DNA of 64,000 bases from Kroppenstedtia sanguinis (GTDB lineage Bacteria; Bacillota; Bacilli; Thermoactinomycetales; DSM-45169). The translations under genes and the position numbers were made by a program. Shown piece by piece: positions 34,071-42,346 of the stretch. Each line of letters opens with the position of its first letter. Position 1 is the first letter of the stretch. Location of the stretch: NCBI RefSeq assembly GCF_050433445.1, contig NZ_JBNPXF010000019.1, forward strand, positions 1 to 64,000. Reading direction: 5' to 3'. The notes under the pieces were generated by a model, which saw only the letters and a program-made list of their open reading frames with translations, had not been told where the DNA came from and did no database searches.

Positions 34071-34490
34071 CTATCCCTCTGTCTGTCTTGCGGCATCGGT
34101 GAGCCACTTGCTCACCTGAACGCAGGTTCCTTTTCCATCTACTGCCCGAAGCACAAATTCATCCATCAATTCTTTCACTTGGCGAAGTCCATGTCCCTCC
34201 ATCATCGACGGGGTTTCCGTCATTCTGAGGATGGATTCCGTTTCTTCCATCCCAGGCCCAAAATCCTGGACCACCATGCGAATACCCTGCTGCCCTCCTC
34301 CGTCCAGGGACTCGATCAAAACCGTACCTTCCCCCGCATGATGCAACACATTAAGCGCCAGTTCCGATACCGACTGAACGATACGACTCTGGTCCAGCTC
34401 ATCAAACCCCAACCCTCCGGCAAATTCTCGAACCTTGCTACGGATGGGAATCACATCCGATTCCGTTTTGATCGAGATCAAGGTACTCAA
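34071..34490 (-). CDS. RsbT-like anti-sigma/switch serine kinase
   Basis: The 139-aa GHKL-ATPase protein has an N box SELALNVLHHAGEG (residues about 42-55), VVQDFGPGMEE as the G1 box and GHGLRQVKELMDEF as the ATP-lid region. The pattern and length fit RsbT, which phosphorylates RsbR/RsbS stressosome proteins; SpoIIAB/RsbW are alternatives. No rsb partner lies nearby. TTG start with GGAGGGG upstream, 20 bp after the ABC exporter stop. Confidence 0.8.
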   Translation of the reverse strand: MSTLISIKTESDVIPIRSKVREFAGGLGFDELDQSRIVQSVSELALNVLHHAGEGTVLIESLDGGGQQGIRMVVQDFGPGMEETESILRMTETPSMMEGHGLRQVKELMDEFVLRAVDGKGTCVQVSKWLTDAARQTEG

Positions 34491-34510
34491 CTCTCTCCCC
34501 TCCCCAGGTT

Positions 34511-36304
34511 TCAGGATGTGCCCCCGCTGACTGGCACATCTGATCGATCCAGATATTGAACATTAAACAGATGAGCATATTTCCCACCTTTCTCCATCAA
34601 TTCCCGGTGGGTTCCCGACTCTGCAATCTGCCCCTCTTCCATCAAGCAAATCTTGTCGGCATGAGTGATCGTAGACAAACGGTGAGCTACGATCAAGGTC
34701 GTACGATTCTTCGCCAGTCTCCCCAAGGACTCCTGAATCAAACGCTCTGACTCCAGGTCGAGAGCAGAGGTTGCTTCATCCAAAATCAAGATGGCTGGAT
34801 CCTTCAAAAACACCCTTGCAATGGCCAAACGCTGTTTTTGACCCCCGGAGAGCTTGACTCCTCGTTCCCCGATCTCTGTGTCATATCCCTTAACAAGATT
34901 TGTGATGAACTCATGGGCGTTGGCCGCTTTGGCCGCTGCTACCACTTCCTCAAAAGAGGCATCTGTCTTTCCCATCCGGATATTCTCCAGCACACTGCCG
35001 CTGAACAGGATATTATCCTGAAGCACCATCCCGATTCTTCTCCGCAAATCGGAGAGCTGCCAGTCACGTACGTCTAGTCCGTCCACTGACACGCTTCCCT
35101 GCTGAATGTCATAAAAGCGAGGAATCAGCGAGACCATAGAAGATTTTCCGCCCCCACTCATGCCGACCAGGGCGATCGTCTGTCCCGGAGCAATCTTCAA
35201 ATCGATGCCTTTCAACACTTCCTCCCCACTATCCTGATAGGAAAAATGAACATCCCGGAAGGTGATCTCCCCCCGTGCCTGAGGGACGGAACGGGCATGA
35301 GGCGAGTCCTGGATGTCATAGGGTTCATCCAGGAACTCAAAGACCCGGTCCATAGAGGCAAGAGATTGGGTTAAAATCGTGGAGGCATTGACCAGACGCC
35401 GGATCGGCGCATAAACCAGTTGTAAATAACCATAGAAGGCGGTCATAGCTCCGATGGTCAAGTTCCCCTGCAAAACCTGATAAGCTGCAAAGCCGATGAC
35501 CAGAATCGGGGCAACGTCCGTGATCGTATTGACAACGGCAAAAGTATGGGCGTTCCAACGGGAATGGGCTAGCGCTTTGCCTAGATAGTGCTGGTTTTGT
35601 TGATCAAACTGTCCTTGCTCGTGTTTTTCCAGATTGAAGGCTCGAATTACGGAAATCCCCTGAATTCGTTCGTGAAGATGGCCCTGCATCTCCGCCAAGG
35701 CTTGGGAACGTTCCCGCGTGAGGCTTCTCAACCCCTGGTAAAAGTATTTGACCGCCACACCATAGAGAGGGAAGACGGACAAAGAGACCAGAGTCATCCA
35801 GGGATCCATCCACAACATAATCCCCACTGCGATCAGCAAGGTGATCAAATCGAGCCAAATGTTCATCATCCCCGTGACGACGAATTCCTTCGTCTGCTCC
35901 ACATCGTTGATCACTCGGGAGATGATTTGCCCCACTTTCCGGTTGTTATAGTAGCGAAGCGACAATTTCTGGATATGTTCAAACAGCCGGTTGCGGATAT
36001 CGAACAGGACCCGGCTTGCCGACCACTGGGCAAAATACTGACGGTAATACTCTATCGGCCACCTCAGCACCGTAAAAACAAACAAAGCACCCCCGAGAAT
36101 CCACAGAAGATGGTTCAGTTTTTCTTCCACAGGTGCATTTGTCATTAAAATGTCATCTACCACGTATTTCAGAATTAGAGGCAACAACAGAGGAATGCCG
36201 AATTTCAGCACGCCCACCACCATGGTTGCCACAATCTGCTTACGGTAAGGGCGAACAAATTGAATGTATCTCCGAACACTCCCCAATGAAAACTCAACTC
36301 CCAC
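34511..36304 (-). CDS. ABC exporter, fused permease and ATPase (YgaD-like)
   Basis: The 597-aa half-transporter has six membrane helices in residues about 20-310. The ATPase domain has Walker A GMSGGGKSS, signature KLSGGQKQRLAIARVF, Walker B ILILDEATSALD and the switch AHRLSTI. Such proteins act as homo- or heterodimers that export lipids, drugs or peptides. Its place near ygaC matches ygaD of B. subtilis. The GTG start has only a weak site, so the first residues are uncertain. Confidence 0.93.
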   Translation of the reverse strand: MGVEFSLGSVRRYIQFVRPYRKQIVATMVVGVLKFGIPLLLPLILKYVVDDILMTNAPVEEKLNHLLWILGGALFVFTVLRWPIEYYRQYFAQWSASRVLFDIRNRLFEHIQKLSLRYYNNRKVGQIISRVINDVEQTKEFVVTGMMNIWLDLITLLIAVGIMLWMDPWMTLVSLSVFPLYGVAVKYFYQGLRSLTRERSQALAEMQGHLHERIQGISVIRAFNLEKHEQGQFDQQNQHYLGKALAHSRWNAHTFAVVNTITDVAPILVIGFAAYQVLQGNLTIGAMTAFYGYLQLVYAPIRRLVNASTILTQSLASMDRVFEFLDEPYDIQDSPHARSVPQARGEITFRDVHFSYQDSGEEVLKGIDLKIAPGQTIALVGMSGGGKSSMVSLIPRFYDIQQGSVSVDGLDVRDWQLSDLRRRIGMVLQDNILFSGSVLENIRMGKTDASFEEVVAAAKAANAHEFITNLVKGYDTEIGERGVKLSGGQKQRLAIARVFLKDPAILILDEATSALDLESERLIQESLGRLAKNRTTLIVAHRLSTITHADKICLMEEGQIAESGTHRELMEKGGKYAHLFNVQYLDRSDVPVSGGTS

Positions 36305-36472
36305 TCTCAGATCGATTCATCTCATTATAACAGAGAGTGCAACTCCAAAAAGTATGGTGAATATGCTGAGATTTCCCCTTTCATGGTGCTGTCGAATTCG
36401 GATCCAAACCCAACTCTGGCGAGTGTCGAAAGATGCTTCTTCCATCTGTTCAGGTTTTTTCTCGACAACAAC

Positions 36473-36501
36473 AAAAAGCCGCCTGGATCGGCGGCTTTTT
36501 T
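36473..36501 (-). terminator. Terminator after codY
   Basis: AGCCGCC (36477-36483) pairs with GGCGGCT (36490-36496), with A and T runs on either side. It follows the codY stop on the minus strand and could also work in the other direction. Confidence 0.88.
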
Positions 36502-36507
36502 GCTCAT

Positions 36508-37287
36508 TCAGCCCCGTGCTTTTTCAAGAGCTGGGAGTAATTTATTGTTCAAAATCTTGATATAGGTTCCTTTCATCCCCAAGGAACGGGATTCGACCAC
36601 ACCGGCGCTTTCCAATTTGCGAAGGGCGTTGACGATCACCGACCGAGTAATCCCCACGCGATCCGCAATTTTACTGGCCACCAGCAAGCCTTCCGAACCC
36701 TCCAGCTCATTGAAAATATGTTCTGCAGCTTCTAACTCGCTAAAAGAAAGGGAGTTGATCGCCAACTGAACCACTGCCCGGCTGCGTGCTTCATCTTCGA
36801 TTTTGCCAGCCCGTTCACGGAGAATCTCCATCCCAACCACCGTTGCACCGTACTCGGCGAGCACCAGATCATCGTCTACAAACTTTTCATTGATCCGAGA
36901 CAGTACTAGTGTTCCCAGATGGTCTCCACCGCCCACGACAGGCACCAAGGTGGTATACCCGTGTTTAAACATGTCCTTCATTTCTACTGGATAAGCCGTC
37001 AACGGGTCTTCTACGCTCACATTGGGAGAGGTTTTGTCTACATCCATCAACATGTTGGCATATTCATCCGGAAATTGACGATCTTTGAGATACTTCTGCA
37101 TCCGCTCGTTCTCGATCTCATGATTGACTGCCAGACCGAGGATTTCCCCCTCGGGGCTGACCACATACAGGTTGGCACCGATCACATCGCAGAGCGCTTC
37201 TGCCACCTGATCAAAGTCCACCAAGTGATGGCCTACATTTTTTTGAAGAATTTTCGAGATCCGACGCGTTTTGTTCAACAAATCCAT
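36508..37287 (-). CDS. codY: Global nutrient-sensing repressor CodY
   Basis: The 259-aa protein begins MDLLNKTRRISKILQKN and has a GAF domain (residues about 1-155) that binds branched-chain amino acids in the family. The C-terminal winged helix shows VASKIADRVGITRSVIVNAL and RKLESAGVVESRSLGMKGTY, the CodY recognition region. CodY represses stationary-phase genes when GTP and isoleucine are plentiful. In Bacillus it sits in a clpYQ-codY operon; here it stands alone downstream of the signal peptidase gene. GGGGGGAACAGG precedes the ATG. Confidence 0.97.
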   Translation of the reverse strand: MDLLNKTRRISKILQKNVGHHLVDFDQVAEALCDVIGANLYVVSPEGEILGLAVNHEIENERMQKYLKDRQFPDEYANMLMDVDKTSPNVSVEDPLTAYPVEMKDMFKHGYTTLVPVVGGGDHLGTLVLSRINEKFVDDDLVLAEYGATVVGMEILRERAGKIEDEARSRAVVQLAINSLSFSELEAAEHIFNELEGSEGLLVASKIADRVGITRSVIVNALRKLESAGVVESRSLGMKGTYIKILNNKLLPALEKARG

Positions 37288-37533
37288 TTCCTGTTCCCCC
37301 CATGGGTCATTTGTTTTTTCTGTGTGTTTTTATTCACAAATTGTACCGGAATTTTCAAGGTTAAGAATGGTGAACGGGGATATACCGAGCCACACTGAAT
37401 TGTAAATTATGTGAGAAGGTGGACAAATCTCGGCACTTCTCCTATTATGCAATGTTCCCTGGCAATTGACATCCGTGTTTTGTGAACAGTTTTTGACTCT
37501 TGTTATGATTTGAAATTACTACCACTCTTTCCA

Positions 37534-38061
37534 TCAAAGAAATTTTTCCAATGATGGTCGCCAGAGAATCCATTCCACCTTTCCTTCCAGGAGTTCCTCT
37601 GAAACCTGTCCCACTCCGGGATAGCGACTGTCTCTGCTCGCATAGCGATGACGGTTGTCTCCCATGACAAAGAGACTTCCTTTTTTGACTGTCACTGGCC
37701 CAAAGTCCCCATCTTCGATGTCTGTGTCGATATAGGGTTCATGCACCTTTTTTCCATTGCGATACAGATCCCCTCCCTTGATCTCAATCCGATCTCCAGG
37801 GACTCCCACCACACGCTTGACCAGATATTTTCCCTTCCGGGAAGGATCCTTGAAAGTCACCACGTCATTACGTTGCGGTTGGGAGAACATAAAGTGAAGT
37901 TTGTTGATCAAGAGCCGATCCCCATCTTCCAAAGTGGGCATCATGGAGGTTCCGTTGACCACGGACAGTGCCAGCCCAAACTGGTTGATCACCAACGCTG
38001 CTGAGACGGCCAACAGGACCGTTCGCAACCAAGAACCAAACCGGGGCCTACCACCCTTCAT
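37534..38061 (-). CDS. Signal peptidase I
   Basis: The 175-aa membrane protease has one N-terminal anchor helix (residues about 11-34). Catalytic Ser39 lies in NGTSMMPTL and Lys82 in KYLVKRVVGVPGD. A C-terminal GDNRHRYASRDSR box (the 'GDNR..S.DSR' motif) completes the set. It cleaves signal peptides on the outer face of the membrane. It starts 11 bp after the ygaC stop, so both are probably co-transcribed; GGGGTGA lies 11 nt before the ATG. Confidence 0.95.
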   Translation of the reverse strand: MKGGRPRFGSWLRTVLLAVSAALVINQFGLALSVVNGTSMMPTLEDGDRLLINKLHFMFSQPQRNDVVTFKDPSRKGKYLVKRVVGVPGDRIEIKGGDLYRNGKKVHEPYIDTDIEDGDFGPVTVKKGSLFVMGDNRHRYASRDSRYPGVGQVSEELLEGKVEWILWRPSLEKFL

Positions 38062-38072
38062 CTTGCATCACT

Positions 38073-38618
38073 TCACCCCATCAGTTGTTTTTCATAGGAA
38101 AGAAATAGATGAACACCTTTTTGCACAAACCCGGACGTAAAAGGTTCACTGCCTGTTGCGACGAGATGTTCCAGTTCAGCAACTGCGGCTTCCACATGAT
38201 GGGTCACCTCACGGGAATAGCCGAGGCGTCGCCGATTGATTTCATATTCGTCACGATCTAACCAACGAGTGGTCCGATCCGGCTCCACCCATAGATCCAA
38301 ATCATAGTCTGTGTAGACCAACCCTTGTCTTTCCAGGCTGTAAGGTGAAGCGATATTGCAATAGAAATGGTGGGAGCCGGTGGGATCAATCCTTATTATC
38401 GTATTGAACCAGTGGTTTCTATGAAACTGGCAGAGTGCCAATTCTTTTGAAAGCCACTTACGCCCATCGGACTCGGTCACCTCCACATTGCGATTGGCCA
38501 GCAAGAGGGGCTCTCCCGGGTCCAACACCACCGATCGTTTCCAGGAACGATGGAACAGACCCCCGTGCTTTCTGCTTTCAATCCGGAGGATATCCCCAGC
38601 CCGAATGGTTTGCATCAC
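38073..38618 (-). CDS. ygaC: YgaC-like DUF402 protein (UPF0374)
   Basis: The 181-aa cytoplasmic protein has the DUF402 core: FHRNHWFNTIIRI, then FYCNIASPYSLERQGLVYTDYDLDLWV with conserved Tyr and Asp residues, and RWLDRDEYEINRRRLGY. Family members have nucleotide or RNA phosphate hydrolase activity. Length and order fit UPF0374/YgaC, and it lies near ygaD- and mutY-like genes as in B. subtilis. AAGGAG precedes the start. Confidence 0.88.
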   Translation of the reverse strand: MMQTIRAGDILRIESRKHGGLFHRSWKRSVVLDPGEPLLLANRNVEVTESDGRKWLSKELALCQFHRNHWFNTIIRIDPTGSHHFYCNIASPYSLERQGLVYTDYDLDLWVEPDRTTRWLDRDEYEINRRRLGYSREVTHHVEAAVAELEHLVATGSEPFTSGFVQKGVHLFLSYEKQLMG

Positions 38619-38732
38619 TTAAATCTCCTTCCCATCTTCTTGTATTTCCAAAAATAACGGATTATAAAACATAAAAATCAGAATTGATCTGATGAACCGC
38701 AAATGCAAATCTTTTTTCCTAAGCTGGAAATC

Positions 38733-38761
38733 TTGACATCTCCTCACAACCCCGTCATAAT
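38733..38761 (+). promoter_or_regulatory. Promoter of the T-box/proC unit
   Basis: TTGACA (38733-38738) and CATAAT (38756-38761) are separated by 17 nt. Transcription would start near 38768, at the foot of the T-box leader. Confidence 0.75.
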
Positions 38762-38767
38762 GAGTAA

Positions 38768-38993
38768 AAATCACCAGCTGAAGAAAAACGCGATGAAGGG
38801 ACCAGGGAGACCGGATGTCCGTTCAGAGAGCAATCCCCATCGGCTGAAAGGATTGCCGGCAACATCCACTCCCAGCCCACCCCGGAAGCGGGCGGCGATG
38901 AGCCGCGACGGACCTCTCCGTTATCGATGAGGAAGACCCTCTAATGTCTTCCATAAGTCGGGCACAATCGTGTCAACAAAGGTGGTACCGCGG
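38768..38993 (+). ncRNA. T-box riboswitch leader of proC
   Basis: The conserved T-box AACAAAGGTGGTACCGCGG is at 38975-38993. Upstream lie the stem I landmarks: AGAGAG in the apical region and a GGCTGAAAG-type loop, with GGATGT / ACATCC pairing. The leader senses uncharged tRNA and lets proC be read only when the tRNA lacks its amino acid. A CCC triplet followed by A (38871-38873) is a candidate proline specifier, fitting the target gene; this assignment is tentative. Confidence 0.92.
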
Positions 38994-38997
38994 AAGA

Positions 38998-39036
38998 AAC
39001 CCTCTTTCGTCCTTGGGACGGGGAGGGTTGTTTTTA
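38998..39036 (+). terminator. T-box-controlled terminator
   Basis: AACCCTC (38998-39004) pairs with GAGGGTT (39023-39029), extended by an inner TCGTCC/GGACGG pair, then a T-run. It competes with the antiterminator formed by the T-box sequence. Confidence 0.9.
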
Positions 39037-39066
39037 TTTTCATCGAAAGCCAAAGGAGGATTGAGA

Positions 39067-39894
39067 ATGACCGATCAGCCAACCTATTGTTTCATCGGTG
39101 CTGGCTCCATGACGGAAGCACTCCTGTCCGGCCTGTTAAGCCAAGGAACGACAGGGGAGAGCATCACCACCATCAACCGTGGCAACCATGAACGGATCCA
39201 ACAACTCAACCAACGGTACGGGATCAGTCTTCCCCCTAACCGTAACACCGCTGTGTCCAAAGCAGATCTCATCATTCTGGCAATCAAGCCGAAAGATGCC
39301 GCCGCAGCGCTGGAGCAATGGGGCCCATATATCCACCCAGGGCAGCGAGTGATCTCCGTAGTCGCCGGTCTCTCCACATCATTTATCGAAAAGCGTCTCG
39401 CCCCAGGAACAGCTGTCATTCGCGCGATGCCCAATACTTCAGGAACTGTGGGCTTGTCCGCCACAGCTCTCTGCCCTGGACTTCACGCCGACGAAGACGA
39501 CCTAGCACAAGCCGCCCGCTTTTTTTCCTCCATCGGAATCACCGTCGTGGTGAAAGAGGAAGATATGGATGCTGTCACCGGCCTTTCCGGAAGTGGCCCC
39601 GCCTATATCTACTATCTGGTAGAGGCACTGGAGAAAGCTGGGGTTACCATGGGTCTCACCCCCACCGTCTCTCGCCGCCTCACCCTGCAAACCCTGCTGG
39701 GGGCCGCCAAAATGCTACAAGAAACCGGAGAAGAACCCGCTGAGCTTCGCAAAAAGGTGACTTCACCCGGCGGCACCACAATGGCCGGACTGGAGACACT
39801 CGCTCACCATCAGTTTCAGGATGCGTTGATTCTGGCTGTGCAACAAGCCTGCAAAAGATCCCAGGAATTAGGACGTTTTTCAGCTGATCAGTAA
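39067..39894 (+). CDS. proC: Pyrroline-5-carboxylate reductase
   Basis: The 275-aa NAD(P)H enzyme performs the last step of proline synthesis. CFIGAGSMTEALLSGL is the Rossmann loop. IRAMPNTSGTVGLSATAL and the signature VTGLSGSGPAYIYYLVEAL are typical of ProC, as is the C-terminal KVTSPGGTTMAGLETL. AAAGGAGG lies 7 nt before the ATG; the longer frame runs through the T-box terminator. Control is by the T-box directly upstream. Confidence 0.97.
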   Translation: MTDQPTYCFIGAGSMTEALLSGLLSQGTTGESITTINRGNHERIQQLNQRYGISLPPNRNTAVSKADLIILAIKPKDAAAALEQWGPYIHPGQRVISVVAGLSTSFIEKRLAPGTAVIRAMPNTSGTVGLSATALCPGLHADEDDLAQAARFFSSIGITVVVKEEDMDAVTGLSGSGPAYIYYLVEALEKAGVTMGLTPTVSRRLTLQTLLGAAKMLQETGEEPAELRKKVTSPGGTTMAGLETLAHHQFQDALILAVQQACKRSQELGRFSADQ

Positions 39895-39925
39895 AATCCC
39901 CCTCCAGCCGGAGAGGGATTTTTCC
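39893..39925 (+). terminator. Terminator after proC
   Basis: AAATCCCCCTC pairs imperfectly with GAGAGGGATTT around a short loop, followed by TTTTCC. Confidence 0.75.
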
Positions 39926-40105
39926 CCGATGGCGCCGTACCACTAAATTCTTTCAATCTCAAGCTATTGTCTCCCATGCCCCCGCCCCTGAAGTGATATG
40001 GAATGGTATAAATATTTAGATTAATTTTTAAAAAATTGCACCAGTCAATCAACTGGGCGTCAGCAAATCAACCGTCGTTGGGTCCTTGTCGCAACCTGTG
40101 CCGAT

Positions 40106-40552
40106 TCAGTTTGCAGAATTCAACACATTCTGCAGGTTATACAGCCATTTCTTCTCCAAAATTGAAGACTGACGGGTTCCCTGGTAGCCGAGATGACGGT
40201 AAAAAGGGAACAACTTTTCTGTTCCTTCATCTACCATCACCTGGATCTGACGAACCCCTTTGCTGTAAAATCGTTTCTCCAAGAGCTCTGCCAGCTGACG
40301 TCCCACTCCGTACCCTTGGTACTCGGGATGGACAGCCAGACAGTAGAAAAAGCCGGTGTCTTTTTCCATTGTCCCCACGATCGCACCGACCACCCGTCCC
40401 CCTGATTCAGCCACCACCACCAGATCCCGGTCACAGGCCAACTGTCTGGACAAGACTTTCAATGTCTCTTGTTCCCGTTGACGAGAAGCCGTCAACTGCC
40501 AGATGGAAGTTACCGCATGGATATCGGAAAGTTGAAAAGAACGTAGGTTCAT
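40106..40552 (-). CDS. GNAT-family N-acetyltransferase
   Basis: The 148-aa protein has the acetyl-CoA core VVVAESGGRVVGAIVGTMEK, FYCLAVHPEYQGYGVGRQLA (the R/Q-x-x-G-x-G/A loop) and a C-terminal FYRHLGYQGT segment. The acceptor is unknown; the pattern of strand 4 and loop is like that of small YpeA/RimI-type enzymes. AGGAGG precedes the ATG. Confidence 0.88.
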   Translation of the reverse strand: MNLRSFQLSDIHAVTSIWQLTASRQREQETLKVLSRQLACDRDLVVVAESGGRVVGAIVGTMEKDTGFFYCLAVHPEYQGYGVGRQLAELLEKRFYSKGVRQIQVMVDEGTEKLFPFYRHLGYQGTRQSSILEKKWLYNLQNVLNSAN

Positions 40553-40708
40553 AGATAAATCCTCCTGTGATGATGGTTAGATAAGTGTACTAAACAGCAG
40601 ACCACCAGTGCAATTGTGATCTTTCTGTGAAGAAAACGCTTACTCTCCTTCGTTAAATCCCGTTTCTCCCGTTTTTTGCTTCATTCGCTATTCCTTAAAA
40701 TCATGAGT

Positions 40709-41428
40709 TCAAGCTTTGGAAATAGCGATCTGATCTGCATCCTGCCGCTTAATCCGAGAGATTTCCCCTGCCAATAACCAAGTCCAGATCACCATCATAA
40801 ACAAGGCACCTGCGATCAACCAGAGTGCCAATCGTTCTTCCCAGCGGAGAACGATTGCAGAAATCAGCAGGAAACTCCAGACACTGAAGGAATACCCTGC
40901 AAATCGGCTGGTGAATTGCTCTGTGCGATACATGACCGCTGTATACATATATCCACTCACTGCAAAACAAGAACAACTAAATATGCCGAACAGCTGAGTC
41001 AAGAGATGTTCCCAGTCCATGATATATCTCGCCAAGGATTCCGTAGGAAGCGCCAGAAACATGCGAGAAAGTTCGGGCATAAAGGTGATTTGAATGAAGT
41101 CATGTAGCATCCACGAAGCGGCACCAATCACCCAAATCATCAGAGCCATCTGCAGAATGGGACGGTATTCCGTAGCCAAAACCCGGGTCAAGATGACAAA
41201 CACCCCAATCAAGACCACTGCCGTCAACAGATTCATCCCCCAAGACCAAAGGATCGCTGTCTCATTGTCGCTGATATACAGCATTCGTTTACCCAGTGAA
41301 TCCGGATCCAATTGCACAAGGTAAAGAAGGGTCAATATCACTGAAGACAAAATAACCACCGCTGCTCCCCGCGTCAGCCAAAGGGACCAAGCAATCCCTC
41401 CTTTGATTGTCCACCCCGGCCTCTTCAT
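40709..41428 (-). CDS. Uncharacterised multi-span membrane protein
   Basis: The 239-aa protein has about six hydrophobic helices, beginning near AAVVILSSVILTLLYLV and ending with LWLIAGALFMMVIWTWLL. No family was recognised. A well-placed GGAGAGGG precedes the ATG. It lies next to a repeat-rich, gene-poor region. Confidence 0.65.
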   Translation of the reverse strand: MKRPGWTIKGGIAWSLWLTRGAAVVILSSVILTLLYLVQLDPDSLGKRMLYISDNETAILWSWGMNLLTAVVLIGVFVILTRVLATEYRPILQMALMIWVIGAASWMLHDFIQITFMPELSRMFLALPTESLARYIMDWEHLLTQLFGIFSCSCFAVSGYMYTAVMYRTEQFTSRFAGYSFSVWSFLLISAIVLRWEERLALWLIAGALFMMVIWTWLLAGEISRIKRQDADQIAISKA

Positions 41429-41509
41429 CTATTCCCACCCTCTCCTCTGGGATTTCTCATCTCCATCTTTATGCCCACATCTATCAATCCAATTCTAACG
41501 GGCGCTGAT

Positions 41510-41760
41510 TAGAGTGTTGTGATTTACATCGATCTTGGGCGGTCAGGATGGGTTTTCACATGACGTTCCATTGTTCTACGAGTCAAAATCACTTCATGTG
41601 AACTCCCACTCTCCCTGCACCACCCTAGACAAAATTTGTGTCCTGTAGGTAGGATGACTCTTTCACTATGCTTCTCTTGGTAACTAGTTTTTCCGCGAAC
41701 TTCGGTTCCTAAACCATTTGACATGGAGCCACCACCGTCACCGGGGAACGCCAACGAAGA
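41510..41760 (-). repeat. Decayed element with a relic reading frame
   Basis: The minus strand holds a 76-codon frame (41524-41754) whose C-terminus reads TRRTMERHVKTHPDRPRSM. A conserved GTAAATCACAACACT lies just after its stop. The last 85 nt are repeated, degraded, at 17.84-17.92 kb in the opposite orientation. It is probably the 3' part of a lost mobile or duplicated gene; I do not recognise the protein. Confidence 0.5.
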
Positions 41761-41775
41761 TCATTTACTCCAAAT

Positions 41776-41906
41776 CAGGGCTGTTGATGAACCATAAAGT
41801 GGATGGTGGGAGGGCTACGATCTCTTGCAAAAAGCGCAAAGGCTCTTCACCGTCCCACCATCCCGACCTGTTTTCCTCCCTAGAATATGGAGAATCAACA
41901 TGCCTG
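41776..41906 (+). repeat. Interspersed repeat, copy A (131 bp)
   Basis: Left end CAGGGCTGTTGATGAACC; right end AATCAACATGCCTG, whose complement CAGGCATGTTGATT is an imperfect inverted copy of the left end. Inside, GGATGGTGGGA pairs with TCCCACCATCC. This is the shortest copy and lacks the 57-nt variable module. Confidence 0.85.
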
Positions 41907-41934
41907 ACTCCAAATGTATGAAAGTCGCCTCTGA

Positions 41935-41969
41935 AAAAGCCCCTCTTCCAGCCGAGGGCGGAAGAGGGG
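41935..41969 (-). terminator. Terminator-like hairpin between repeat copies A and B
   Basis: CCCCTCTTCC (41940-41949) pairs perfectly with GGAAGAGGGG (41960-41969). On the minus strand it is followed by CTTTTTC. It may be the terminator of the vanW-like gene, now separated from it by repeat copy B. Confidence 0.6.
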
Positions 41970-41990
41970 GTGAAAAACGATTCAAATTTT

Positions 41991-42332
41991 CAGGCGTGTT
42001 GATTAGCCATATTTTGGGTGGGGAGATCATGTTCTACCACGCGACCGTTGCCATCCGGCAAGGAAGTGAAATCTGGCCGCTCCAAATCTGACCATCGGGC
42101 AGGGGCAAAGCCTTACGGAAGCAACACAGGGAAGAGGTTGCCCCTAAACGCCCTCCCTCCAGATTCTCCACTGGGTAGGATGGCTACCTTTATTCCAGGG
42201 CTTCAGCCCATCGAGATTGTAGTGCCTGTGACGCATCCTTAACTTCAAATTGTAGTACCTATGGTGCAAAGGTCGCTTTGACAGCACACGACTCCCTTCC
42301 GCTGCCCATTTTCTGGTTCATCAACAGCCCTG
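41991..42332 (-). repeat. Interspersed repeat, copy B (342 bp, inverted)
   Basis: Starts CAGGCGTGTTGATTAGCC and ends GGTTCATCAACAGCCCTG, so it is inverted relative to copy A. Its interior differs from the other copies and contains unrelated sequence (about 42080-42290), perhaps an insertion. With copy A it forms a 557-bp segment bounded by perfect 18-bp inverted ends. Confidence 0.75.
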
Positions 42333-42346
42333 TCATATTTTATGTT

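Larger units (their letters stand above)
41429..42346. other. Gene-poor region filled with repeats and relics
   Basis: About 900 bp without a convincing gene. It holds a decayed repeat (41510-41760), a 131-bp interspersed repeat (41776-41906), a hairpin with T-run (41935-41969) and an inverted 342-bp repeat copy (41991-42332). The short open frames here overlap repeats and were not called as genes. Confidence 0.7.

Noticed and set aside
41524..41754. 76-codon frame as a functional gene
   Set aside because: No clear ribosome site, no recognised domain, and a decayed partial copy elsewhere; treated as a relic repeat.
41825..42242. Short frames in the repeat-rich region as genes
   Set aside because: They overlap repeat copies A and B and change frame with the repeat orientation.
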